Assembly (NCBI GenBank): GCA_013339765.2
Contig: CM023450.1
Location: 106,456,844-106,520,843, forward strand
Length of the DNA stretch: 64,000 nucleotides
From: Haemaphysalis longicornis
Lineage: Eukaryota; Arthropoda; Arachnida; Ixodida; Ixodidae
Reading direction: 5' to 3'
The notes under the pieces were generated by a model. That model was not told where the DNA came from. It saw only the letters and a program-made list of their open reading frames with translations, and ran no database searches. Positions 1 through 16,294 of this stretch are shown piece by piece (position 1 is the stretch's first letter; each line of letters starts with the position of its first letter). The position numbers and the translations under genes are program-made.

Positions 1-1946
1 AAGCTTCATTTTCCTCATGCTCTTTGTAACCGTCATACTCTTATTCGCGCCTTCCTCTTTATTTTTATGTTTCCTTGCAGTCTATTCCGGCAAGCTTCAT
101 GTGCTCAGACGAAAAGCTAAAAGGCAGCTTAGTCCAAGAAACCAAGCAAACAACGCGGCGAACAGTCTAACAACCATTGGCCCCATGCCGAGAAGTCTTA
201 GGAATGATCGCGAACAAACCACTGATACATAAAAAAGCACGAAATAAAGAAAAACAATAAAAATGTGCCGGGAGGTGAGGACAGCAGAGACGAACGTACG
301 GGATCGAATGGGATGAGCCTTCGGGTCTTGGGAAAGCGATTAGACCCGCGTATATTTTATAGGCTGCGCATCGCACGGCTAATCCGGCGATAACGCAGCA
401 CAGCCACGGCTCCCAGGGACCCACTGCCCCGGCCCTCGAGAAGGTCTCGAGAGCAGAGCAAAAGAACCCAGCCGAGAGAAGGAAAAACAAAGTTATGAGC
501 CCGCCCTCTCAATCTGACGCCCTTCGTCACCTCATTTCTCCCCGCACCACCGGGAGCGCCACCCTGCTCTCTCATTGGGTCCGCTTGTTACTTGTTGCTT
601 TCCTTGAAGCTCCGTGTCTCGCTGTCTTTCTTTCGTGTTTGTTCGGCAAGACTGAGAGACTCTGCAAGAAGAAAGCACCGCAAAGAAAACAAGAAGGAAA
701 GCAGAAGTGGTGGTCAAAGGAACACAACTACCGTCTTTAAAGGCTACCCTGCTCCCATTCTTCGTTTCATCCTCACGCCCTTCGCAGCCTCCGCCAGCGA
801 AAAGAGAAAAATAAGAGCAGGGTGGGGATAAGGATACAGTTGCAGACGTTCTGGTGAAGTGAGAGGGTGGCAGTGAGTATCGGTACAAACAGCGGACAAG
901 TGCGAGCCCCGATCAGAGACGTAACGAACGCCGGCCGCCGCCCTGTTAAAAGCAGATAAGGGGCCAACAGCGCCGCTCCTCCCGGACCTCGTACTTGTTA
1001 GTGCAGCGCGCCGGGGCTTATTTTCCTTGGGCGCGAATGGCGACGACAAGGGCCGGGCGCGGCTGTTATTATTTCCCTTTCTCCCCACCTTCTTTTCTTT
1101 TTTCCCTCTCGCCCTTAGCTCCTCTGTTGTCTGCAAGTCTGAAACATTTGACTTCTGGCGCTGAAGCAGCCCTCTTCCATAGCTTTAAGTGCGCTGGTAG
1201 CGTACACTTTGGAGACATCGAGGTGTTTCTCAATCAGTGCCTATCTCCAACGCTTTCACGATCAACCTTCTCCAGTGGAAAATGGCTCGAGACCCTCCCT
1301 GGTGGTTGAATATAAGCGCAGCCACAGCCGGTATTGTACGCTCAGAAGCCTACATCGCTTTTTGGATATGACGTAATAATTGCAATACGTACATTATGAA
1401 TGCATAAATAATGGGCGCGTTATTAAAGTTTTGTTTTTTATTTCAATCTTGCCCTTTGTATTCTGCAAGCCTATGATTAGTACTAGGTAGATTAGAGTGA
1501 AGCATAAATAAAACAAAAAAATGCAATGCGTCATTTAAAAAAAAATCATATCTATCCGATGTAGCTAACTAAATTCAGTTATGGAATACCGAATTTCTTT
1601 CGGTATTTGAAGCCATTGAGCAATGTGCGGATATCAGGTTATTATAGCTGCAATCGTGAATTTGTTTTAACCGCGAAATCTGACCCAGCTTGTTCCTGTT
1701 TATTTTAATGCGAAGCTTTCTGTGTCTCAGTGACGGTGTATGTCGTGTCGAAAAGCCAACTGCCTTTGACGATGATGATGATCGCGGGTGAAGCGAAGAA
1801 AAATTGAAACGCTTCCTGTGGTCGGAATTGCACCTGGGTGCCTCGCTTTATGAAGCCAACGTCTATCCGAGTGCACCATTCAGACACGGTCAAAGCAGTT
1901 AGGAATTAGATAGGTGTGCATGAACGTGCAAAATTGGCAGAAAAAT
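1..1946. other. Non-coding DNA, nothing recognised
   Basis: No ORF here resembles a known protein and no repeat family was recognised. The part around 400-1130 is richer in G+C than the AT-rich part after about 1370. A short hydrophobic reading frame near the left edge (17-232) was considered as a signal-peptide exon for the downstream Ig gene and rejected, because no suitable donor site in the required phase follows it. This stretch is probably upstream DNA or intron of the Beat-like gene. Confidence 0.5.
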
Positions 1947-2204
1947 CATGCACTCTCCCCCCCCCCCCTTTAACGCGACGATGGTTGAACGCGTAGCCCT
2001 CTTCGTGCGAAATCAATGGCGAAGGGTCAATGTCAAAGCCTATCCGATCAAAAGTTCAAACTACGTGCGAGTCGAAGTCACAACTCTAAGACCAGAGTCA
2101 AAACAATCTGCAGGTCAAAGTCTAAACTGAGACGATAATTAAGGAATACCTCAAGAGAAAGCTTCGCGTTCAACCATCGTCGTCAGTAGACGGAGGAGTG
2201 CATG
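1947..2204. mobile_element. MITE-like element with imperfect terminal inverted repeats
   Basis: Both ends carry CATGCACTC facing outward-in. Further inside, GACGATGGTTGAACGCG (about 1976-1992) is repeated as its reverse complement at about 2166-2182. The element is about 258 bp with no coding capacity, which fits a miniature inverted-repeat element. A run of C near 1960-1970 separates the two matching blocks on the left. No clear target-site duplication is seen beyond A/T-rich flanks. The superfamily is unknown. Confidence 0.6.
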
Positions 2205-4109
2205 AATTTTTTACCTTTCTCTCCCGAGGTGCTGTGATTGTCGAACGCGGTTATTGCGGTATAACGTAGCGTGCATATGGTAGGAATGCATGCGGTGTCT
2301 CACTTCTACGAGTGCAGTTACTGAGATAAAAAAATATACAAAAAATTGCAGATTTTTTTAGCACGAAAGTATAGGGCCCAAGTTTATTTAAACCATCCGG
2401 GAGGTTTTACCATGGGCCAAAATTTTGCCACTACTGAGCGAAACATGGAAAATATAACCTGATGTTGTTTCGATCAATTAAAGCACTTTCAGACCAGCTG
2501 AGAATTTGGTAACAATGTTAGGGTTTTGTTGCTAAGGTTGCTCAAAACTCAGTCATTCCTATCTTTATTGGGCGAACTACTGGACGGTGTTATGTCTTTT
2601 TCCCTAACATTTATGTACTCTCAGAATTCGGCATGTGCACGTATCATTTATCCTAAGGTTTCCGGCTTCTAACCGAGTAGCATTGAAAAATTCCTGGCGG
2701 TAAAAAAATTACTCGCTGAAACTTGCAAAACGGTTGCTTCAGGCAACTTTAGTTTCCCAATATTCTTTGTAGTGTCTCAGTCAACCTACAGTTCGTTGAT
2801 GAGAAGCTCTGACTTCGCGCCCAAATCGTCTGTCTGTATGCGAAGACGACACTTACACACGTGTCTTAGCACTACAGAGTCATATGCACTACCATTGAGC
2901 TTGGTGAATAGGGAGTCACAGATCTTGAGTTAGGTCTCGCTCTTTTTTCAATGCCTGTCATGTGTTGTGGTAGATGCGCTGTCTTTGGGAATTCGTGCTC
3001 TTCATATTGGGGCATCGCTTCCTTGGGCAATTATTCTGGGCATCACTGAACATTTTATTTCCCATCCGTAGCGCCAAGGTAAGTCGTCTTTCTGGACCCT
3101 GAATTATCTGAACACGATAAAGCCTGTAAAAGTCCATTGAAATGTTGTCAATGTGTACATACATTCCCTCAAACAACTGGTGGGTATTACCAGTACGACG
3201 GCTACAACTCCAGGCGACACAGCGTTCCGTCCAGGCTGCTGACGAAGTAAATGGTGTCATAATTATCCTTTCCCACTTTCCCCTTCCCTACCAATCCTCC
3301 TATAAACCCTATGATTATCCATAGCAGCGCCCAAGCGCAACAAAATGGAATAAACGTGTTTTCAATTCAATCAATCGGGCAATAACCGACGAGTCATTTT
3401 ATAAACAGTATCCTCGAGCATGCTTAGAAACTTTTTTCTACCAGAATGTCCGCACTAAGACATTGTGCACACGGTTTTTAATGTACCACCTGTTAATGGT
3501 TTTGTTTTTACTTTGTCGATAATGGACGCCCAACGTTTTCCCCCAGAACATGCCAGAGCGCAGGAATTTTCAAGATGAAATATACTACAAAAAATGAAGG
3601 AAGCTCACGCTAACGTGTAGGACTTGAAGGTAGCGAAGCTGTACGCAACCTCCACGACCACCACGAAGGCTTAAGTCCCCGATTGCAGCCGACTGGCTTC
3701 TTCTTCGCTGCCGCAACGACCTTTACTCCACCGTTGTTGCTATATGTGAGAGCGTCTTTCATTTTTTTTAAGTGATTCTCATTGCCGTACGCTATGACGT
3801 GTCTCTCGTTCCGAGCAAGTTTTGCCACGATTACATCGAACGCTGTTCTTTTTTTCGCCAATTTTGGCCATTCTACGTAACTGGGAATGATTGGCTTGAC
3901 AAACGTGTGCTGGGGGCACTGGGCGGTCACCGCGAGGCACGCAACACACGAGCGCTAGGCATTTTCTTGGTTTTGTTATTGTCGGGTGGTCGCCGCGAGG
4001 CCCGCTCTCACGTGCGCAGGCTCGGCAATTTCTTGGTATTTTTTGGTGTTTTTTTTTTTTTCTGGAAGATGTTTGCGTGAAGTTGGGTCGTCGGTCAGTA
4101 CTTGGCTTC
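2205..4109. other. AT-rich non-coding DNA with a MITE end fragment
   Basis: Nothing coding is recognised. At about 3592-3617 the sequence contains GAAGGAAGCTCACGCTAACG, which resembles the left end of the small inverted-repeat element at 22952-23088, so a partial or degraded copy may lie here. An AATAAA-type signal lies near 3350, in a stretch that looks like the 3' end of an unidentified repeat. Confidence 0.4.
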
Positions 4110-4845
4110 GTGAATTGTTAAGTAGGCTAATCTGCAATCATCTTCAGCTGAACGTTAATAAGACCAAATTTGTTGTTTTAAGGACACGAATAAACCTGAC
4201 AACTGCAGTATATGCCTAGAATTTCGTAACTCTGTAATCTAACGTGTGTCCACATACAATTTTTGGGTGATCAATTCAATAAAAATTTAAATTGTACATA
4301 TCATGTAAACAAAGTTCCCGCAAGTATGTCTCGGTCTATAGGAATGTTATTCACAATCAAGTGTCTGATTCCTATCTGGTTGATGCGTCAGTTATACCAT
4401 GCTCTTGTGCAGTCGCACCTTCATTACTGCCTTTTAGTTTGGGGTACCACAACCATAACAAATTTAGACAGGCTGTTATTTTACAAAAAAAAAAGGCAGT
4501 TCGATGCATAGAGAATGTTCCCAGCTCACACCACTCGAAGCCGTTGTTTTTTAAAAAAACTTGCTTAAAGTAACTCAGTTGTTCGAGCTTGAACTTGCTG
4601 TTAATATTCGCAGCGAAATGAATAGAGACGCACTGTTTCTTGATCCTTACATTCCAGTTAACCCCTCTTACAATCTTCGACCTTCGAGGGGCTCTTTCGA
4701 CCCCATTTATTACAACAAACTATGGTGCCCAAAAACTAGAGTATATAATACCCCGTTTTCCTAATAAAAACCCAGTCATATTCGACGTAATTTTTTCAAA
4801 TTTACCTCGCTGCTCAGACTTAAACGAAATATAAAGCGACATTTT
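4110..4845 (+). mobile_element. CR1/L2-like non-LTR retrotransposon, degraded 3' part of reverse transcriptase
   Basis: Reading across two or three frames on + gives the C-terminal part of a reverse transcriptase. It starts with NVNKTKFVVL (the N-x-x-KT motif just after the catalytic region), then LGDQFNKNLN, then HALVQSHLHYCLLVWG, followed by the usual tail with an NLRPSRG-like motif near 4672-4690. These blocks are typical of CR1/L2/Jockey-like LINEs. Several frameshifts and stops break the frame and nothing upstream encodes the catalytic core, so this is a 5'-truncated dead copy. The exact clade is not certain. Confidence 0.65.
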
Positions 4846-9836
<4,991 letters not shown>

Positions 9837-10263
9837 AATGTTTGTGGGCTGATATGAAATCTGGGGCCGTTATTAGCGCCTGTTCTGAGCTCGTCGCATC
9901 GCTGTCTGAGGAATTTGCGAGCAACTCATCTTTGTCAGCAACAATATACAGCCGATCCCGCCTTCACACGAGTGCGTCGAAGCGCCGTCGCTGTCGTCGC
10001 TCCAGCAGACAGCGGAGGAAGCCGCTTTTCCGGCGCGGTCCGCGATGCATCTCGGCATTGCACCCAGGCGCTCCGTCGACTGTCTCTGTGCGCGACGGGG
10101 CAACCAAAAATTGCCCTGTGACGGTTCGCCCCGGTTTAGCGAGGACAGATGGTGCGCATCGGTGCGGTTTATCAAGATGCTATCAGTGATACATGAAGTA
10201 CCGAACTTATCAAATGACCATCGTTAATTTTCGTCATGAATGTTGGTAGAATGTTCATGTTTA
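9837..10263. other. Non-coding, moderately GC-rich
   Basis: Short overlapping ORFs occur on both strands, with no domain recognised and no plausible splice sites joining them to the Ig gene. Nothing further seen. Confidence 0.4.
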
Positions 10264-10266
10264 AAA

Positions 10267-10357
<91 letters not shown>

Positions 10358-10358
10358 A
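10264..10358. repeat. (AAAT)n microsatellite
   Basis: About 24 uninterrupted copies of AAAT. The apparent membrane-like LFIY repeats on - are read-through of this tract and not a protein. Confidence 0.95.
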
Positions 10359-13259
10359 CAATAACACTAGGGTGCTTGAAAATGCAAGTCCGGTACGCGA
10401 CCGCGCCGGCTGTGCCTCTTTGGTCCCGCAGGTGGGAAGTGGTATAATGATCCACACCCTCATTTCGCTATCTTCATCACTGAAAAGGGAGATGAGAGTC
10501 CTGATTAGGGGCAGCCACATGAGATGCGAACGTCCTTAACAAAGAGCGTCTTAGACAAACCTCGTCAATCACACCGAGCCGAGCCGTTCCTGTCCCATCA
10601 AAAGTCCCTGTGCAGCTTCGTCATCATTCTTGTTCATTTTTCCTCCATCTAGTATCATCCATTATCATTCCTCCGTCATTCTGGTTTATTCAGTCGTCAT
10701 TTTTATCCAACAATCATTTCTTTTTATTCCACTACCATTCTAACGCCGGGTGATATATTTTCAGTATCAGCCGTACAGCGAAGACTTACCGATTTCTACG
10801 TGCTACTTGTAGTCATTCCTCGAAACCGCTACAACTGCCCCACACTTAGTCAACATTCCAGCTTTGTTTTGATGTCTCAAAGTGTGACTGTGTCTTTTAT
10901 GTGGCCTCGTTGACACTGTAGAACTGTTATCACGCCTGAGTGCTCAGATCTGTACTTAGTTTCTAACTGACGTATACCTACGACCTGTTTCGCTGTGGAA
11001 AGTGTGCAAAACTATATTTACTGGAAAAATGTTTACCACACAACGGCGCGGCTCTCCAAACTGTCCTGCTGATCTGTAGCAAACTAGCAGCGAGTACAGT
11101 GAAAAAGCAGACACCATTAAAAGGGACCGAGCCTTCGAGAGACTAAAGAAATGATGCGCGAAAGAAACGCAGCGTAAAAATGAGCGGTAAAAGACAAGTC
11201 TCCGTGCGGCAAGCCGCATATGTGAAAGGAAAGCATGGAACCAAGACACTCCCCTTTTCCCTCGCCCTCCCTTTAGAAAAAATAAAAGGCGGACAAGCGA
11301 ACGGAACAAGCGAGGGTTGAGCAGCAGTTTTGATCCCGATAAGCCTCGATTCGAGCCAGCCAATTACCCTTAAAGCGATTAGGAACGGGAGAAAAATTGC
11401 GACGACCAGCTTCTTTATTGTATCAATCTATTACGCGCTGCTCCGTTGAAGAGCCAAGTGGGGAACGCACGCGTGCGCTTGGCTGCGGAAGCGCCTCTGA
11501 TTCCTCGGGCCGAGTTTAGGCTCGCGCCGCTGTGCGGCCGCATTGTCAAAGTTTAACCATCGCTGTTCATTGCGGTTCAACAATGACGGCGATGGGGAGC
11601 AAGACACGGCGGCGGTGGGAGACGGGGGTGGGGGACTGTAAGACGAACGAGGCGGACGACGGGGCTTTTGCATCCACAGGGTGAAATAGAAGGATCAAGT
11701 GAAGCTCAAGTGATGTCTCCCATTGTGGCTCTTCGGGTTTTCTTCGCCATTGCTATTTTTTTCTGCGTATAGCAAAAACTGTACTAAGGAGCAAAGAACT
11801 CTTCGTCCGCTATACTTGTTTGTTTCGGGTCCACTTCTCAAGGGACTTGTGTTGTCTTTTATAAGTCACAACTTGTCGTTTTAACGAAAGAAAATTTTAC
11901 GCACGAGTCGCGGTACTGACAATTCCTTTTTTCTTTCCCGCTAACCCTTTCCCCCTCTCTTCCTTCCTCCCATAGGAAAGCCTCCCAAGAGACAGTACCA
12001 CTGTTCTTCATCTCAATAATTTATTCCTTAAACTTTCACATAACCTCGCCAGCCATTCGTTTTCTAGCTTGCAATTTGTTTACTTTTTTAAAGAATAATT
12101 TTTAGCAAACTTGTTGCACCAAGAAAATAAAAGGGCCTTTATAAAACCTACGTGAAACTCATTTAACGCACGTCCTTCTCTTTGATACTCATTCCGACCC
12201 CTTGCTTAACTTTATCAGACCCAGTAATCGAAATTCTGAAAAATTGGGGGGTAAACAACAACAACTTTCAAAATTTGTAAATTCAGTTAGATTAAGCTCA
12301 TTTCTATGCTATTTCTGGCTCAACATGGGCTTCTTCTACCAACGCATTTGAAGAAAGCGGAGTTGCCATTACGCACCAATAGATGGCCAGAATCGTTCAT
12401 GCATATAGTCGACTGCTATTGCGTTTAATGTCCGTGTGAGGTTCTCAAATGGTTTTGTGCTCGAAATTTGTTTGGAATGAGTGCGGCGTACGAGACGCAT
12501 ATTTTGTTTATACACGTTAAGTAATGCAGCCCTAGCAGACAACGCATGCAAACATTGACGCCGTGGTCAAAAATCTGCCCTGCTGATTTCATTTCGAGCT
12601 ATGCTCTAAAACTTTGGGGTCAACGCCATACCTTTCTTCTTTTTTACGAGGCTTTGCAACCATCTTTTAAGCAGCGATGTGCTCCTAGTGCTCCCTTTTT
12701 TTATTTTCTAACCTGGAGTTGAGAAAAATTACAGGGAACGCTTAGATCTTTCCAAGGATCTGAAAGCGAAAGAAGTTAAAACGTTCTCTTGATCTGCTGC
12801 CGAACATTTTGTTAAACTTTCATGTTACTCTCGTCGGGCCGCCGCTGCAGCTTCATCTATAGCTGCTTCTTCCTGACGGCGGTTCGAACAAGCAGCATTT
12901 CGAGCTGCTTTATCCTCTTCCGCCGTGGCGTACTTTCTCGCTCTTCTCCGCCCGCGACTAGGCCCTTGTGAGTCGTCACCCATAGCGGTGAGGTATGAAG
13001 CTATGTGTCCTCGCGGCGACGTTTACCAGTCACGTCTAGAACGTTCTACAGCCCATCGCCCTTTCTCAAAGCCCTCCTCCGGCGCTCGTTTTTCCCTTTC
13101 CCGGTGCGTGCTCTGATTTATGGTGCCTCACAACGCGGCCTATAAACGTAGAGATCTGAGGCTTTCGCCTTAAAAAGCAAACACTGTTTCATACATGCGT
13201 CCAGGTTGTGATCTTAGGCACTCACCGCTCGTTCCTCGTTTCTTCTTGCTTCTTCTCAG
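10359..13259. other. Non-coding sequence upstream of the first Ig exon
   Basis: No exon or repeat recognised. The signal-peptide exon of the Beat-like gene must end in phase 1 with GT and lie here, further left, or outside the window; I could not identify it. The last 40 bp (13219-13259) form a pyrimidine-rich tract that ends in CAG, the acceptor of the first visible exon. Confidence 0.4.
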
Positions 13260-13468
13260 GAGGCGGTCTCTGCCTGCGGCTCGTGGACCTGCACGTGCCA
13301 GGGGCCGTGCGTAGTGGCGAGCCCGTGCAGCTGCGATGCGAGTACGACCTGGAAAGCGCCGAGCTCTACTCGGTCAAGTGGTACAAGAACAACGTCGAGT
13401 TCTACCGCTACCTGCCCAGCGACGTGCCGCCGGGACAGTCTTACGAGCTCCTGGGAACCTTCGTCGAC
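13260..13468 (+). CDS. Beat-like gene, exon encoding first half of Ig domain 1
   Basis: This 209-nt exon encodes about 69 residues and is intact. It runs RLVDLHVPGAV, then VQLRCEYDLESAELYSVKWY, then EFYRY, and ends FVD. The CxYDLE...LYSVKWYK...EFYRY block is the signature of the Beaten-path family: it supplies the first Ig cysteine and the core tryptophan. The acceptor is a long pyrimidine tract ending CAG at 13257-13259; the donor is GTGAGT at 13469. The exon starts at the second base of a codon and ends on a codon boundary, at the FVD position where I recall Drosophila beat genes also having an intron. The upstream exon must supply one base and the signal peptide. An ATG at 13208 is in frame through the acceptor but is most likely intronic. 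Confidence 0.9.
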
Positions 13469-13561
13469 GTGAGTGGCCGTCTGTGTGTCAGCCGGAATTC
13501 GGCTCTTGTCGTGATGACACTTTCCCAAACAGAGGCAGCGGGTGGACTTAATTTTGTAAAG
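13469..13561 (+). promoter_or_regulatory. Start of intron 1 with 5' splice donor
   Basis: GTGAGT directly follows the FVD codons and matches the consensus donor. Translation continuing past this point loses Beat similarity at once, which supports the exon end. The intron runs to 23846, about 10.4 kb. Confidence 0.8.
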
Positions 13562-13712
13562 TGATGCTAACTAACTTGCTGACTAACTAACCATCTAACT
13601 AACTAACTAACCAACCAACCAACCAACCAACCAACCAGATAGCTAACCAGAAAACTCATTCACTCACTAAATAACTAACTATCGAACTGACTAACTCGCA
13701 AACTAACTAACG
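13562..13712. repeat. Degenerate (CTAA)n/(CCAA)n tetranucleotide repeat
   Basis: Interrupted runs of CTAA surround a cleaner block of about eight CCAA units (about 13607-13637). The tract begins less than 100 bp downstream of the Ig exon donor. Confidence 0.85.
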
Positions 13713-14080
13713 AGACATACTTGTATACTTATTTTCAGTACCACGTAATACGTGTCTCTAATTTACGAAAGAAGGAACTAAACAAGTGACTAGCTCAGCA
13801 TTCCTATCACTCTCATGTACAAATGCATCAATATCATCAAAAGTAACTGTGGAGTAAGCAGGGGTGGCTTTGGCGGTGGTTTTCGCACTGTTGCCAGCTA
13901 TTCCCCACAACCTGTTAGCGTTGGAACACTGGCATATATTCGCTTCTTTCGCCATCGCTGCCTAGCTTAGCTTTTCACGCCTGCGGTATGCTCAGCTGTG
14001 ATGGGGAGAGTAGCAAAAGGGGGAGCAAGTATGCAGCACCACTATGCAACACCACGCGGGAACAAACAAACACCGTTGTA
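13713..14080. other. Intronic, nothing recognised
   Basis: No coding or repeat signal beyond the flanking microsatellite and the MITE that starts at 14081. Confidence 0.4.
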
Positions 14081-14318
14081 CAGGGTGGAGACAACCTTTG
14101 AACGGTCCCGTGCCGCCGCAATTAGGCCAACGGGCTCAACGCGTTATTCTTTTCGTTTCCCACGAGACCTAGCAACGGGAAACAGACAATATGATTCAAA
14201 CTTCTTCAGTAAGCCGCATTGCAGCGATATTTTAGCGCGGTTTTGACACAATGACTTGCTTCGGCGGCGAGCGAGCAACCGAAAATGGCGGCGCCAGCGT
14301 ATACGTGTCTCTACCCTG
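14081..14318. mobile_element. Tc1/mariner-type MITE with TA target duplication
   Basis: The left end reads CAGGGTGGAGAC and the right end GTCTCTACCCTG, inverted repeats of 12 bp with one mismatch. Both are flanked by TA (14079-14080 and 14319-14320), as expected for the IS630-Tc1-mariner superfamily. The element is 238 bp and non-coding, so it depends on a transposase elsewhere. Confidence 0.7.
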
Positions 14319-15574
14319 TACGGCGGATGCGTGAATGAAGGTACTCTAGGCTGCAGAGCGGTCGATTCCTGTGATGTCATTTGGGACCACGAAAACGCAC
14401 GATTGAGCGGGAAAATCAAAATTTTAACCTAAATTGTTTATTTCTCAGTGAATAAAGCACCGTTTGTATCCGGACAAGCGCTGGGGGCACTATAAAACAC
14501 GAAATCTTTCGAATAAAACCAACTTGCATTTTCTCTTCATGGCTCCTTTAAACAGACCAAAGAGCTCAGAACAACGAAATACAAGAATGGCGGTACGAAC
14601 GGACACAGAACTGCGTTGTGTCTGTTGCCTGTGTCGTTGTTCTACGCTGTTTATTCTTTTTAATAAGGGCCTATATTGCCCCGTGATTTAAAATCATTGA
14701 TGCATGAAAGCACCATGTAATATATTACTGGCTCGAATCTGCATTATTTCGTCGTCCCTAAATTATTTTTCCCCTTCACAACAAAAACTAAGCTTATTTA
14801 CACCATGCAAAAAGCAACAAAAATAAGAGGCCATAAAAACGTAGACCCGCGGGCCCACACCAGATCGTTCTTACAGGACAGAATCTGAATGCAGCATATT
14901 ACAAATAATACGGCGGCAGACCTGCGTGTCGCTGTTACAGTTGTTAACTACGTAGCAAACGAACTATAAATTAGGCCAAGTTACACTGTATATGCTGCAT
15001 TGTTTTTGTTGGATGCACTCAATGTTCTACGATGTGGTTTTCTTTTACATAAAGGTTCCACTATTGCTTATATAGGTATGAACACCTTTGGAGATAAACG
15101 TTGTTGCTCTTTGAAAGGAAATATATTACGCATAAACAAGCGAAATCTCCTGTTTCTATTAGTCTTAAGGGTATCATGGCTCCTTTCGTACGAATGACGG
15201 TATGCCGGCACTGAAAATGTCAGATGACGCCATCCCTGCTAACAATAATGTCACAATACCATAGGGGGAACAAAGGTCACTATTACCCCTGGCAGGAGAG
15301 GTAGCCAAGTACAAAATACCTACACGCGAAGTGCACTAACGCTAGGCAGGAACAGAAGGGAGTAAGCAGACGCGAGAACAGGAGCGATAATCGAGTGAGC
15401 CGCTTATCATTCTGTTCGCGCCGCGCGACCCCGACGTAACGACAAAGCTAGCTTCCCGCCGTGTCGCGCTATTACTGCGCAGTGCTTGTGCCTTCTAAGC
15501 GTGCCTGCTTTCATTTAGTCAAGGAGGACCAGCACTTAAGAACACGGCATCGCTCCACCTCCTCCGTTCCCGCT
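14319..15574. other. Intronic, nothing recognised
   Basis: AT-rich with short ORFs only. The phrase CATGGCTCCTTT occurs at about 14538 and again at about 15176, which may mark pieces of a dispersed repeat, but the boundaries could not be set. Confidence 0.4.
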
Positions 15575-15775
15575 TCTTTTTGGCTGAGTGGCTACAGCAA
15601 TGTTCTGCTTGAGCTCAAGGTCGTGGGTTCGATCCCGACCGTAGTGACTGCTTTCTAAGGGGAGGCGGAAAGCGAGACACTCCTGTGTATTGCTATTTCG
15701 GCGCACGTTTAAGATGCCCGATTGGCCAAAATTAAGCTGCAGCCTTTCACTACGGCCCTTTATATTACCCCCGTG
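15575..15775 (+). mobile_element. tRNA-derived SINE, near full length
   Basis: A tRNA-like head contains an A-box-like TGGCTGAGTGGC and a B box GGGTTCGATCCC (about 15624-15635). It is followed by the family body: GGAGGCGGAAAGCG, a block like GGCGCACGTT, a block like TGGCCAAAATTAA, and CACTACGGCCC. Block order matches the other three copies in the window. The RNA polymerase III boxes are readable but the body is diverged, so this is an old copy. Confidence 0.75.
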
Positions 15776-16158
15776 TATATTCGGCGCGTTTTTGAATGTT
15801 TTTGTTTGTTTGTTTGTGCTTCTTCCTCGAGTCGTATTCTCATGTTTCGTATTGAAGGCTATTGTGGTATACTCTGGTGTGTACTGGGCCACCGAGGAGA
15901 CCATAAAAAACTTTTTCCTCGCCCCATGTGCGTGACGTCATTCTCGTTGCGTCGGCCAGGCATTCCTTCCAACAGGCATCGAAGAAACCATGTCGTAAAT
16001 GAATTTGCAAAGTGCGTTCTTAAATGAAGGCATGACATGTGACGTTTGCCCCTGAGCCTGCTTATCCGCCCGTGCAGCTCATGCAACTTGGCAGGTCGTA
16101 AAGCACCCGAAGAAAGCCCTCGCACGTGCCTTGTCGCGTGCGCCACAGCTGCACAAAA

Positions 16159-16161
<3 letters not shown>
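15776..16161. other. Intronic, nothing recognised
   Basis: Overlapping ORFs on both strands without recognisable domains. Nothing else seen. Confidence 0.4.
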
Positions 16162-16214
<53 letters not shown>

Positions 16215-16256
16215 GAGAGAGAGAGATAGAGGAGAGATGAGAAGGCGATATCTATC

Positions 16257-16292
<36 letters not shown>
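16162..16292. repeat. (GA)n microsatellite in two blocks
   Basis: A block of GA repeats from 16162 with interruptions to about 16240, then a second clean block at 16259-16292. ORFs reading RERERE or SLSLSL across it are low-complexity artefacts. Confidence 0.95.

Positions 16293-16294
<2 letters not shown>

Noticed and set aside
17..232. Hydrophobic short ORF that looks like a signal-peptide exon for the Ig gene
   Set aside because: No donor site in the required phase 1 follows the hydrophobic part, and the rest of the frame does not resemble Beat N-termini.
13607..13712. Regular short repeats that might suggest a CRISPR array
   Set aside because: These are tetranucleotide repeats with no spacer structure, in a eukaryotic intron. 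No CRISPR array is present anywhere in the window.
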